A stretch of 64,000 nucleotides of DNA, from assembly GCA_002914845.1 (NCBI GenBank), contig JXTC01000010.1, positions 520,493 through 584,492 of the forward strand. The letters run 5' to 3'. The DNA comes from Trema orientale. Its lineage: Eukaryota; Streptophyta; Magnoliopsida; Rosales; Cannabaceae. Made by a program: the position numbers and the translations under genes. The notes beneath the pieces are model-generated. The model was not told the DNA's origin. It was given only the letters and a program-made list of their open reading frames with translations, and did not search any database. Each line of letters starts with the position of its first letter. The stretch's first letter is position 1. Of this stretch, positions 22,631-33,502 are shown piece after piece.

Positions 22631-23520
22631 TTTTCCTTTAATTTGTAATAAATAGAGGTCATTATTTAAACTCAATTTTTTTATAAAAAAAATTCTAATT
22701 TCATAAATAACAAAACTATTCCTTTAATTAACAAAGTAATACAAATTCAATCTCTCCATCTAATTTGGTAATGTATGATTATATTTGCACCCTACCCGCA
22801 TATATAGGGACTCTTGACAGTATTAGTTTTCTGAAAAATAAAATAAAATTAGATTTATCAAAGTTACAACTGCTATAATTCCTAAAGTACCCATTCCCCT
22901 TTTTCATCTTCTTTGTTGTCACTTGTCACACACCCCATCACCTACATCCTTCCACGCCATCTTCTCTAAGAGAGACGTTTGTGAAGCCAAAAATACAGGG
23001 AAAAGAAATGTAATGAATCTACGCTACAAAACAACAAAATAGAATGCTAATGAAAGATTTTACTTATGGGGAAAAGAATACAAATACATACTATTACTAA
23101 TTGCAAAAAAATTTCATCAACTTCCCAACAAAAGAAAGAGTAAAAGCTCAACAAGTTCGTATAGCAAGAAAGTGGAGTAGATGGTCACAAACAAGAATCA
23201 TCATCTTAAGCAACCCACATTAGGCTACCCCTAGGAGGATTTCAAACCACATGATCCTCATACTTGTAGTCCTCTTTCTTTTCTTTTTGTTCTTTTTTTT
23301 TTTTTTCGGTTTTGAGTTTATATGATTGAGTTTTATGTAAATTGATTTTCAATTTAGATTAATTTGTAATCACGAGTATTTTGTTAAGAAAAATAATTAG
23401 TTCACATGGGGATGAGAACTTAAATGGAAACCATACCTTTAAGTGTGAATTTTCATTTGGCGAGCTTTTAATAATATCCTCCCTTCATCTCTCAATTTAG
23501 CTTCTCGGGGACAACAACTT
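22631..23520. other. intergenic stretch without recognised genes
   Basis: No supported gene or element was found. The right part runs into T-rich sequence near 23270-23550. Confidence 0.4.
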
Positions 23521-23539
23521 CGAGGGTTTTTTTTTTTTT

Positions 23540-24342
23540 TTTTTTTTTTTGTTGCCAGGATGGAGAGGAATCCACACTGAACACTCTTTTCCTATGCTGT
23601 ACGTAGAGCTGAGGAAGATTGTTGGATCCGTAATTGTTTCTGAGGTCAGATGTGTCATTTCAAACGCTCGTCCTTTATGGACCTTGCTCTCTTTGTGGCT
23701 GAGAAATTCTCAAGTATGGAGTTTGAACTTTGGTATGTGATAGCATGGTTCATATAGTGAGATAGAAATATTGTCCATTGAAGAAGCAGGAAACCCGTAG
23801 ATCACATTCTGGAAAACGCATTCCTTTGTTTAGACGAATATCATAGTCTTAACCCAACGAGTACCGATGCCTGTTCTTTGCACACGCCTAGTTCTGATAA
23901 CAATTGGAGTCCTCCCCCTGTATACTGATTAAAACTTATATAATGGTTTTTCAAGCCCTTCCCTTGTAGAATTATGTATCGCTCTCAGGGAAGGTCTCAT
24001 CAGGTTTGCCACCAGTCCGAACCTCCATCCTCATCTTGTTGAAAGTGATGATAAGAACATAATTATGGCACTTTGCTCCCGGAATTTTGGGTCTTTAAAA
24101 GGTCATATTATCAGATATATTTCTAGGCTTTTATTATCATTGTTTGGTGATGTTAGTTGCATGTTCATTCCACGATTTGGGAACTCCGTTGCTCATAGCC
24201 TTGCACGCTCTGTTTTTAATATGAATTTAGATCATGTTTGGATTAATAAGACCCCCTATTTGTGCCTTTGATATTGTACTCTCGGATTCCAATTAGTAAA
24301 TGGTACAATTTTCCCTTCAAAAGAAGGAAAAAAAAAAAGTTT
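23540..24342 (+). mobile_element. LINE 3' remnant (zf-RVT and RNase H-like domain)
   Basis: The segment after 23550 reads as the zinc-finger linker of plant LINE reverse transcriptases (CQDGEESTLNTLFPCC). From about 23960 one frame reads as the plant LINE RNase H-like domain: IALREGLIRFA, then VESD, then a helix, then FIPRFGNSVAHSLARS, ending at a TGA near 24269. A short 3' UTR ends in CCCTTCAAAAGAAGG and a poly(A) tract at about 24331-24340, marking the 3' end. The 5' portion is truncated and full of stops. Dead retroelement. Confidence 0.75.
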
Positions 24343-26299
24343 GGGGTGCCAATATAATTTTAAGCAAGAGAACTCCTAGACCCATCTTTGTCACATGGAC
24401 TCACCATATTTCTAGTATTATAACCGTGAGCTACATGTCAAAAAGTAAGACAATGATCCTAGGCTTCTAGCACTCTTCTTTTAAGTAATCAATTTTTTTA
24501 AAATGACCAAAATATCTTTATTAAAACACTATCTTTTAGCTAAAGAATGTATGTAAAATTATTATTAAATCTTTTTTTTTCCCTTACACCAGCACACCAC
24601 ATTTGTTTTTTTTTATTTATTATTATTAGTATTTTGTTTTTGTTATGCCTATACAAATGAGATACCATGGTGAAATTTATATTATTTTCTAATCAAACGT
24701 ATATTTGTTATTCTAGAAAACCGAAAGAGAAATTGTTGTTTATAATTTTCTAATACATATGTAGATATTTATAATATACATATATATATTAAGAATAGTG
24801 CTAATGTCAAGAATCTTACTGTTATATTTGCGACAACCTAAACTAATCTTTTTATTTTATGGAAAATAAATCCTCAAATAATGTAAGCATTAAGCAACAC
24901 TCTTTTTTCTTTTTCCCTCCTGAGCTGAGCATCTTGTGAAGGCTGAAGCAGAGTTGGACTCGGCACCATCTAAGGAGGCGCGGCTGCTAATTCCAAGGCA
25001 GCTTTGAGGCTCGCAAACCGTTTCCTCCAAGGCAAGCAAAGCAAGACAGTTGCCTATATTACATATATATGTTAACGTAAAAATAAATTAATACATATCT
25101 TTTACTAAAACAGCAAAAAGAACAAAGAAAAAACATACCATAGGTTAACCAAAAAATCAATAAATTAAAATCACAATATTTTAAAATATTTATGAAAAAT
25201 CGTTTATAGGGTGTAAAAAAGAAAAACTCCAATTGATAATGCACAGTTTGAATTCTCCAATTATATAGATTTGGGTTATGTTTGATTTTTTTTTTTTTTT
25301 GTGGCTGGAATACTTTTTTTTTTCTTATCCTTAAGGTACAATCAGATTTTCGTAATGTACATTATTGAACTGGTAGATTCTTATTTTTGTCAACTTTATA
25401 ATCTTGATATGAATATGACAGTGATAGAACTTCATGTACTCTATATCATATATACATCTACGGCCTACCTTATTTATTATGATCATTGGGTCCATTCCAT
25501 AATTAAGAATGTAAATTTAACCCTATAAAGTTATGATCCTATATCTCTACTTAAGATAAATAGAAAAATATTAGCATGTTCGGTAATATTTAATTATATT
25601 TCTCTAATTCTTGCTTTAAGGAAAAAAAAAAAAAAAAGAATGAAGAAAAACTCTAAATACAAACCTTGGTAAAACCTTTTTTTTTTTAACATTTTCCTCG
25701 AAATCTTTAGCGGAAATATTATAGTTATGTCCTTAAATTTAGTGGAAAAATGTTGAGAAGATAAGACTAACGTGAAACTTTAGCATGATTGCTACTTTTG
25801 CAATTTACCAGCCCAATCATACGAATCGAAATAGCATCTGTAAGGAGATTAATTTATATGCACCCACTTGAAAGTTGCAAATAAGTGGCTTACTTGTTGT
25901 TAAATATATATTATTTACAGATTTATATTCTTTTAACCATTTTTTCAGAAGTCTTAACAGCGTCCCTAATGAGCGTATTTCATTGCTTAAAAATCAAGAG
26001 CTACATTTAGTCAAAACTATTTCAAAAAAAAAAATAATAAAAAAAAAGAACGGAACATACATTTGACCGACTATCCTAATCCTATACCTTCTCACCTAAT
26101 TTTCTGTTCAGTCATGTGTATAAATAGTACATATTTCTTTTTTAACCCCCAAAAAAAAAAGTTTATTTGTCTGTTAAATATTACACACTGCTGTACACAC
26201 ATCAACTTTAACTACTTCCAGTGGTAGATTACTTTGGCTTCGTTAATTTATTTGCGGTTGGCATTTGAACATTAAAAAAATGCATTAAAAAAATAATGA
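24343..26299. other. AT-rich intergenic stretch with one GC-richer island
   Basis: Almost all of this is low-complexity AT-rich DNA. The exception is about 24915-25050, which is GC-richer and coding-like on the minus strand (RFASLKAALELAAAPP) and may be a captured exon fragment. The short frames near 25059-25528 are not supported. Confidence 0.45.
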
Positions 26300-26300
26300 T

Positions 26301-26472
26301 TCTTCAATAGGTATTGCAATATTTACTCATTGATGAATATCCTATTGGATTATTCGATTTTAATCAAATGGTTATAAATAATTTGGTAATTGTACCAAAG
26401 AATCTACTGAATTTAATACTATATAATTATAGAAGGTCATTTATAGCTTTATGTAATTCATTCCATAATTGG
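26301..26472 (+). repeat. dispersed repeat, copy A
   Basis: TCTTCAATAGGTATTG..AT and ATCAAATGG.TATAA recur in the same order, along with GAAGGTCATTTA, at about 60593-60780. No coding potential. This is probably an unclassified old transposon fragment. Confidence 0.6.
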
Positions 26473-26914
26473 TAAACAAAATTAATAAAAAAAATTATTA
26501 TGTATTAATTTTTCTTCAAAAAAAATAATTCTTTTTTTAATTTAACGAAAAACAATAAATTAAAATATGTTTAATTTGATTCCTCTTTACAGTTTATAAA
26601 ATAGTTTTTTCCTTTCAAGGAAAAAACTAGTTTATTCTCCTTAAGTATGTTATGGATATCAAGGTATCAAGGTATTGATATTGCTCCCTAAGTATATCAG
26701 AATAAAAGAACCGAAACGTGTTTCCACTTTTCCGATCGCCATCTCTTTTGTGATGATATGGGATTATGTGACATACATATATTCATGCTTAATTAATTAT
26801 AGAATTTCTTCATTTTTTTTCACTTTTCATGTGATCTAATATTTCGAGAGGAATATTGGTCCGATTCTAGGAAAAAAAATTAATAATAAATTGGGAAATC
26901 CAACTACATGATTG

Positions 26915-27470
26915 AGGTCATGTTTGGTACAATGTATATTGTATTAAGTAAATATATTATTGTGTTTGGTTGTGTTCTTGTTGTACTATTTAATACAATA
27001 TCATAATTTAATATAATACTGAAAAAAAAATTGTATTATATTGTATTATAACATAATACTGTATAATACTGATTCTCCTCATTTTTTTTTCTTTAATTTC
27101 TCTCTCATCACTTTATCTTTTCTTACTTTCTCTCTCATACCACTTTCTCACATCACTCTGTCCCTTTTAAAAGTGTTTTATTAATAAATTTTTGAAAGTG
27201 GTTTTCTAAAAAATTAATTTTGGAAAATGATATTTTTAAAATATAAATTTTAAAAAGTGGTATTTTTAGAGTGGTATTTTTCTAAATATTTTTTTCACAA
27301 AAGTATTTTTCTAAATTAATTTTTAAACATGGTATTTTTAAAAATTATCTTTTAGTGTAACATCCTAATACAATGCAAAACCAAACATAGTACTGTAATA
27401 TGATAATACAATACAATATAATTCAATACAATACATCATAATATAATACAATGCGGCGCACTAAACATAG
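26915..27470. mobile_element. MITE with ATGTTTGG-type inverted ends
   Basis: The left end reads GGTCATGTTTGGTACAATG and the right end, reversed, reads CTATGTTTAGTGCGCCGCATTG. Both are followed by TATTGTATTA-like motifs, and each arm holds a second internal copy of the GTTTGG motif. The element is about 555 bp with a T/C-rich middle and no coding capacity. The family is uncertain (hAT- or Harbinger-like) and no target duplication was identified. Confidence 0.55.
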
Positions 27471-28120
27471 TGTTATTAATTTAACCTATACATTTAGTTT
27501 TTATAAACGATTTGAATTTAGAAAGAATATATATACATAATTATTGTTATTAGCCTATTACGTATATTGGTGTTAGATGAATATAAATAAATAAATTAAA
27601 TTTCTTATTCCTATTAGCAAGAACTAATATTCATTTTAAGGAGTTTAGTTTTTATACAATAAGTTCAGACTAATTGTAATTCAAAAATTAAACTTAAAGG
27701 TTAAAATTAAAAAAGGAAAGAAACAAAAAAAAGGAAAATATATGAACAAGAATGGAATGGTTATGGAAATAGGTCAAATTATATGTTATTGTAGGTCATA
27801 TTCAACTTGGTGATCAATCTTACCCATCGATAGAACAAAAATAAAAATGCACATTGAAAACTCACCTTTAAAACTCACATTTAAAATAAGGATATATATA
27901 TACACCTTGTTTTATTCAAGCACAATATTTTAGCAAAAAAAAAAAAAAATCAAAGACAAGATTTAGCATCTATGTTTGATGGTAGACCGTTCTAATACGA
28001 AGTGCGTCTATACTAGATTTAGCATGCTACTAACTCTTTGGGTTGCTTCCCAATGCATAACACGATAAAAGCAAACTAAATATAATTAAATATTATTTTT
28101 ACATACAAATATTTTTTTTC
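27471..28120. other. AT-rich intergenic stretch
   Basis: No gene or bounded element was recognised. Confidence 0.4.
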
Positions 28121-28124
28121 TCTT

Positions 28125-28265
28125 GTTAAAAGTCTTGGGTTTGAGTCGTTATTGCTACAGTGGTTAGAGATTTATAAACAATCCACTTCAAAAGAGATAC
28201 ATTAATCGACGCGAGTTGGCCTACCACCCGGAGTTATAGGATAGACTATCTCTAACTTTTTTTAT
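28125..28265 (+). repeat. SINE-like fragment
   Basis: A B-box-like GGGTTTGAGTC at 28138 is followed by a GCGAGTTGGCCTACCACCCGG phrase near 28210 that resembles the tail of tRNA-derived plant SINEs. The 5' part is missing. Confidence 0.3.
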
Positions 28266-29542
28266 TATTAAAAAAAACTAATATTATTCTTATTGAACTA
28301 CAATTCAAACTACTCATCATTATTCTAATCCTAAAAGGATATTTTTGTTATTTTGAAATTTGAATAGGTAATTCGAGCATTTCACCTTCATTCAAGATAT
28401 ACTTTTGTAATTTATCCTTTCATGATTTTAGAATGTTTTATTTATTACTTTAAAATATTATATTTTCATCAGAGTTTGTTTAGATTTGTATATCATTCTA
28501 TTACAGAGTAGCTCTTATGTGAGAGAATGTACGTAAAAACGTATTATTGAGTAAATTTTCAGTAGCTAATATACCGTCGCCGTCTCTAACTCAAGATCCA
28601 CAGTTTGCTAATAGAGTAGATATGGTTCAGACCTGCAAGATTCTACGATACCTAAGTCTGCAAATATTGAAGGTAAAATTCAAGAATAGAATGACAATAC
28701 CCAAAATGAGCAGGCTTTTTTTACCCAAAAAAAAAAAAAAGAAAATTTTATAATAGTTTATTAAGATGTTATGTTAGAGGTTCTTCAAGATTGGTCCACG
28801 TCATTAATGGGAATAACGGTAATTGTAATGATAAAAATCAATCCAGATTCCCTCATATGTACTCTGCATGTTCTAACCTACCTCATACTCGAGGTGCTTG
28901 AGCCGGGTGTAACATAAAGCTTCAGTTTACCAAGATCAAATACCTTGTTTCTAATATAGATGATCCTCTTAAACCCACAAGACTAAGTTATTTATCCTTT
29001 TGAGTTTGTTTTGAGGTGCCTGAATCAGGTCTTACGTAGGTGCTATCTGGTCCATGATGGTTGGTTCTCGGACGTGAAACCTTTTTATGGCTCAACTTAC
29101 TCATTTGCTGAGTAAATGAAACAGAGTACGCACTTGGCACACGTGGCTTGTTCTCATTTGATCATTCAGATTGGCACTTACACATATACCTGTGATAAGT
29201 ATATGCCTTAATGAAGAGTTCACAGTGATATCCTCTTCACTCGTTGTAATATTGTCGCTCATACCACAAAAATAAAAAAATGTTGTTTTTGGGAAACGTC
29301 TCTACTCAAACACCACTTATTGGGAAATGAAATTATCAAGGAAACTGCATATTTATAGTAACGACAAAACTCAACATGCACAAAAATAAGGTTGTGTTTT
29401 ACGTAGTTCAGTATAATTTCCTACATCTACAAAACGAGAGTCAGAAAGTCAGTCCACCAGTATATAGATAGAACACATATATTAGTAACCCTAGTGATAA
29501 ATTGGTACATCCTTGTTACCTCTTCCGATCCCACATCTCTAT
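28266..29542. other. unassigned stretch, partly higher in GC
   Basis: No domain was recognised. The part from about 28785 to 29250 is less AT-rich than its surroundings and may be an old transposon or gene fragment, but every frame is interrupted. Confidence 0.35.
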
Positions 29543-30111
29543 TAGGGCTGACAATTTTCTACACGACACATCGATACGACTTGAAAACGACATGAAATAA
29601 ATAAGTTTTGATATCCATTTAATTTTTGTATCAATTTCGAATTAATATTTACAACACGAATAATAAAATAGACGATTTCGAGTCAATCCGCTTAAACTGA
29701 AAAATGACACATATAGCACGTTTAATTAAATGAGTCATTTTCATATCGTGTCAGTTTGACACAAATATAACATATTTATTAACGTTTTAATACTTTAAAT
29801 ATGATTTTGATTAATTCTAAACATAATTATATATATTTAGTTGAATTAATTAATGTGTAATCGTGTTAAATTTGAATAACCATGTCAATTTTGAATAATT
29901 ATGTCAAATAGGTCATAATATGATACGTGACACATTTATTAAATCAGTTGCACTTATCGTATCATATTACGCGTGTATTAACCATGTCGTATTCAAGTTC
30001 AAGTTTTTGATACATTTATTAATTGTGTCGTGTTCGGATTGAGATGTTATCATGTCGTGTCATGGTCCTGTCAACCCGAATACAACACGATAACACGAAT
30101 TGTCATTCCTA
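29543..30111. mobile_element. hAT-like non-autonomous element, 569 bp
   Basis: The left end TAGGGCTGACAATT and the reversed right end TAGGAATGACAATT form imperfect terminal inverted repeats. The interior is rich in short CACGACA / TGTCGTG motifs in both orientations. The flanks (ATCTCTAT left, ATCCTCTA right) suggest only a degraded 8-bp duplication. No coding capacity. Confidence 0.6.
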
Positions 30112-30501
30112 AATCCTCTAGTTACCCCCGTAATCCTCGCATCTCTTTTTCTTTACCCCATATAAAAATATAACTCTAACACATATTGGAAGCCCAATTA
30201 GTTGGCCAACAAGAGTTTTCGTTTACACCAATTAATAGTGACTCAAATCTATTCAAAATCATAGATAACTATTCAAGTCTAAATACCTGAACTTTACAAA
30301 TTTAGCTAGCAAAAGTTAAACAAATATGAGTTAATATCCCAACATTGAGATGGCAAAATAAAAAAAAAATAAATGGACAGGTCATGTAACCGTTACATAA
30401 ATATTTTTTTAAAATTTTTTCATGAAGCAAGAAAATCTTGACATATCTTTTAATAAACGGTGAGCAGAAAATACTAAAATACTGAATGACATAATGTATA
30501 A

Positions 30502-31352
30502 CTAGTCGTTATACCACGCTTTGCGCGAGTTGTATTAATATTGCATACATAAGCCTAATGTATAGTTAATATTTATCTCTTTATTTATTTTGATGAGACG
30601 AATATAACATAACTTTTTGACATTCGATGAACTAAATTTAATATAAGTAATCATTAATATTAAATTAAATATAATATTTTATAAAATATTAAATTATGTT
30701 TTTATCTCTCTCTTTATTTATTTTGATGAGACGAATGTAGCACAATCATTTGTTCGATTCGATGAACTAAATTTATTATAAGATATCATTAATATTAAAT
30801 TAAATACAATATTATATAATACATGTATATATTACAACCAATCATAGCAAAGAAAAATAATGATAGGACCAATCATATCATGAAAAAATTAGAATTTTTC
30901 TAAAAATTTTAAAATAAAATGGTGATCAAAGAAGCTATCAGAGTTTTGAGTTTCAGATTTTGATGAGACGAATATAACATAACTTTTTGACATTCGATGA
31001 ACTAAATTTAATATAAGTAATCATTAATATTAAATTAAATATAATATTTTATAAAATATTAAATTATGTTTTTATCTCTCTCTTTATTTATTTTGATGAG
31101 ACGAATGTAGCACAATCATTTGTTCGATTCGATGAACTAAATTTATTATAAGATATCATTAATATTAAATTAAATACAATATTATATAATACATGTATAT
31201 ATTACAACCAATCATAGCAAAGAAAAATAATGATAGGACCAATCATATTATAAAAAAATTAGAATTTTTCTAAAAATTTTAAAATAAAATGGTGATCAAA
31301 GAAGCTATCAGAGTTTTGAGCTTCAGGCTTAATATATAGATAGATAGATAGA
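30502..31352 (-). mobile_element. non-autonomous Helitron-like element with internal duplication
   Basis: Read on the minus strand, the 5' end lies in TCTATCTATCTATATATTA followed by AGCCTGAAGCTC, a style common in plant Helitrons. The 3' end has an imperfect hairpin (ACTCGCGC..AAA..GCGTGGT) followed 7 nt later by CTAG, with a host T outside and A on the opposite flank, as expected for A|T insertion. The exact 5' base is ambiguous because of the TCTA repeats. No Rep/helicase coding sequence is present. The interior is two nearly identical 370-bp units. Confidence 0.6.
30591..31330. repeat. 370-bp tandem duplication with 133-bp sub-repeats
   Basis: Units 30591-30960 and 30961-31330 are nearly identical. 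Within each unit a block of about 130 bp beginning TTTTGATGAGACGAAT occurs twice in diverged form (30588 and 30721), so the structure is hierarchical. Confidence 0.95.
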
Positions 31353-31492
31353 TCCTAAACATTACATTATGTTGTAGCATAGCTCAATAGCAATGCACCA
31401 TGTAATTTCTTAAGTAACAAACGTCTTTTAACATTTTAACATACCCAAGTTTCCACAACCATTTGTTAATGCTGGCTACTGAACCTAGAGGG

Positions 31493-32107
31493 TAGGGATG
31501 TCAACGGGGCGGGGCGGGACTGGTTTTATATTAACCATCCCCATCCCCGTTATTATTTCATAATACCATCCCCGCATCGTTTACTATTTAATTTATTGCG
31601 GGGCGGTTTCGGGGAATTCCCGTCGGGGAACGGTTTCCCCATCGGTGTATCGGTATCCCCATTAAGTCCGTTCAAAATTTTCTATGTTAGCCCAAATCCT
31701 TAGAAGTCTAAATACATCAAAAAAAAATTGAAGTTAAATCCATCAAAAACTCTAGAATGAACGCAAGAGGCAGAGAAAGAAAGGATAACAAATATCGTAA
31801 AAAACTGAGTACGACATATTATGAACCCTAATTGTATTAGTATATGACTATATATATTATTAGGTTTCTTTTTGGGAATTTAAAGTTGAATTATTAGTAT
31901 ATATAAAAATAAATTTAAAAAATAATCTATACATAATCGGAGCGGGGTCGGGGCGGTGCATTCAATCCCAAGCCCGCCCTGCCCCATAAAATATTAATCG
32001 GGGAATCCCCGCCCCATGCCCCGCACCGTTTATAACGGTGAAAACCCGCCCCGTTCAGGTCGGTACACCACGGTGCACTGCCCCGTTCGGTGAAATTGAC
32101 ATCCCTA
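31493..32107. mobile_element. hAT-like non-autonomous element, 615 bp, perfect 8-bp TSD
   Basis: TAGGGATGTCAACGGGG at the left and its complement ending TTGACATCCCTA at the right form the termini. The flanks CTAGAGGG at 31485-31492 and 32108-32115 are identical, an 8-bp target duplication diagnostic of the hAT superfamily. Subterminal regions are rich in GGGGCGGG / CCCCGCCC motifs, while the centre is AT-rich. No coding capacity. Confidence 0.85.
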
Positions 32108-32115
32108 CTAGAGGG

Positions 32116-33502
32116 ACTTGTACATATCCCTCAGTTACAAGTATTTGGTCCCCTACTCTTGCAAAGGGACAATAAATTCACTCGTTACTTTAACAAATCA
32201 ATTAATCTCACATTATTTATGCATTTATTATTTGTCTGGTAAATGAGTCAATCCACCGAAAAAATAAATAAATAAAAAGAAAAAGTCATATTTTGATTGT
32301 TGCTATTGATATTGACTGAAAATCTAAATTGGAGCATCAATTAGTTATAAGAAAAAACACAATAATTATATTGTAGAGGACCCGAGAGTGAGTAACGTTC
32401 CCACATGGCCTAGCTGTACAAGAACAGATATAAATAAATAAATACAGTGACACATATACAAACCAATTATTTAACATGATATTATATAAGATCATGTCAT
32501 ATTTTTGTTATTTATGTATTTATTAGTAGCTTCAAAGCTTGTCATTAAACTGAAAAATTCTCCTTAATAAATACAAAAGACTGTTATATTATCTCATTTG
32601 CGGGGTCAATCACACTTCTCCCTGTTTCTGCGCTTTGGCGTAGTGAGAGATTCTCTCTCTGAAACTCAGTTCTAGAAAAAGCAATGAGTGCGGGTTAAGC
32701 CACAAGACCCCACATGCGTTTGTGCGTGGTGAAGAGCTGCCATTAATTAAAAGGAGAGAGAGAATATCCATGTTGAGTTTTTCAAAGCTAAAGGCCTAAA
32801 GCTCGTCTCTAATGGCTTTTGGCCTTTAAGGGACACTATTATGGCAGCATAGTACCTTTTTCTTTGATGGGTATGAGTGGTTTTGGTCCTTTCTGAATTG
32901 TTTACTGTTCAATTTTGGAATCTTTCTTGGTAGGTTTAAGGGGTAGCGAGAATAGTAAGAGTTGTGTTTTTGTTTTTGTTTTTTTAGGTTCAGGAATTTG
33001 GAGGGGTTGACCTAAATTGGTTGTCTTGAATTAGGCTTATCTGGTTTGAGATTTGCCGATTTGGGTTTTTCCTGGAGGTGGGGTATGAAGTTAATGGAGT
33101 GGTTCTAGGGTCAAGAGTTTACAGATTCAGAACTGGGTTTTTCTTTTTAAGCAATTTTTTTTTCACTGTTATTGTGCTGTATCTACTGGTAGATTTGGGC
33201 TTGGCTTTGGGGTCATAGATCAGAAAGAGGAGCTACATTGTGGTGGTACTGTTTTCAAAACCTGGTTGGAGAAACTTTAGGTTTGGTGGTTCGGAATTTT
33301 CTCTCAGATTCTGGTTGTAAGGTGGTGTTTGGGAGAAAAGAAAATCTTCTGGGTTACTGTCTCTTCTTGTGAAACTGCTCTAGTCTGAAACTTACTTGGA
33401 CATTGCCTTCAATTGAGAGCTTTTTTGGTTCAATTTGAACTAAATAGAAGTAGCTTTGCTGTCTTCTAAAGTCTCTGTAACAGCTCTTTGGTTTGAGAGA
33501 AA
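32116..33502 (+). promoter_or_regulatory. promoter and probable 5' leader of the NPH3-like gene
   Basis: The sequence changes near 32600 from AT-rich intergenic DNA to a less AT-rich, CT- and TG-rich stretch typical of plant leaders, continuing to the ATG at 33503. TATAAATAAATA at about 32430 is a candidate TATA element. The transcription start and any leader intron cannot be fixed from sequence alone. Confidence 0.35.

Noticed and set aside
25059-25528. Short hydrophobic ORFs on both strands
   Set aside because: They come from AT-rich low-complexity sequence rich in Tyr, Phe and Ile codons. No promoter, domain or conservation signal.
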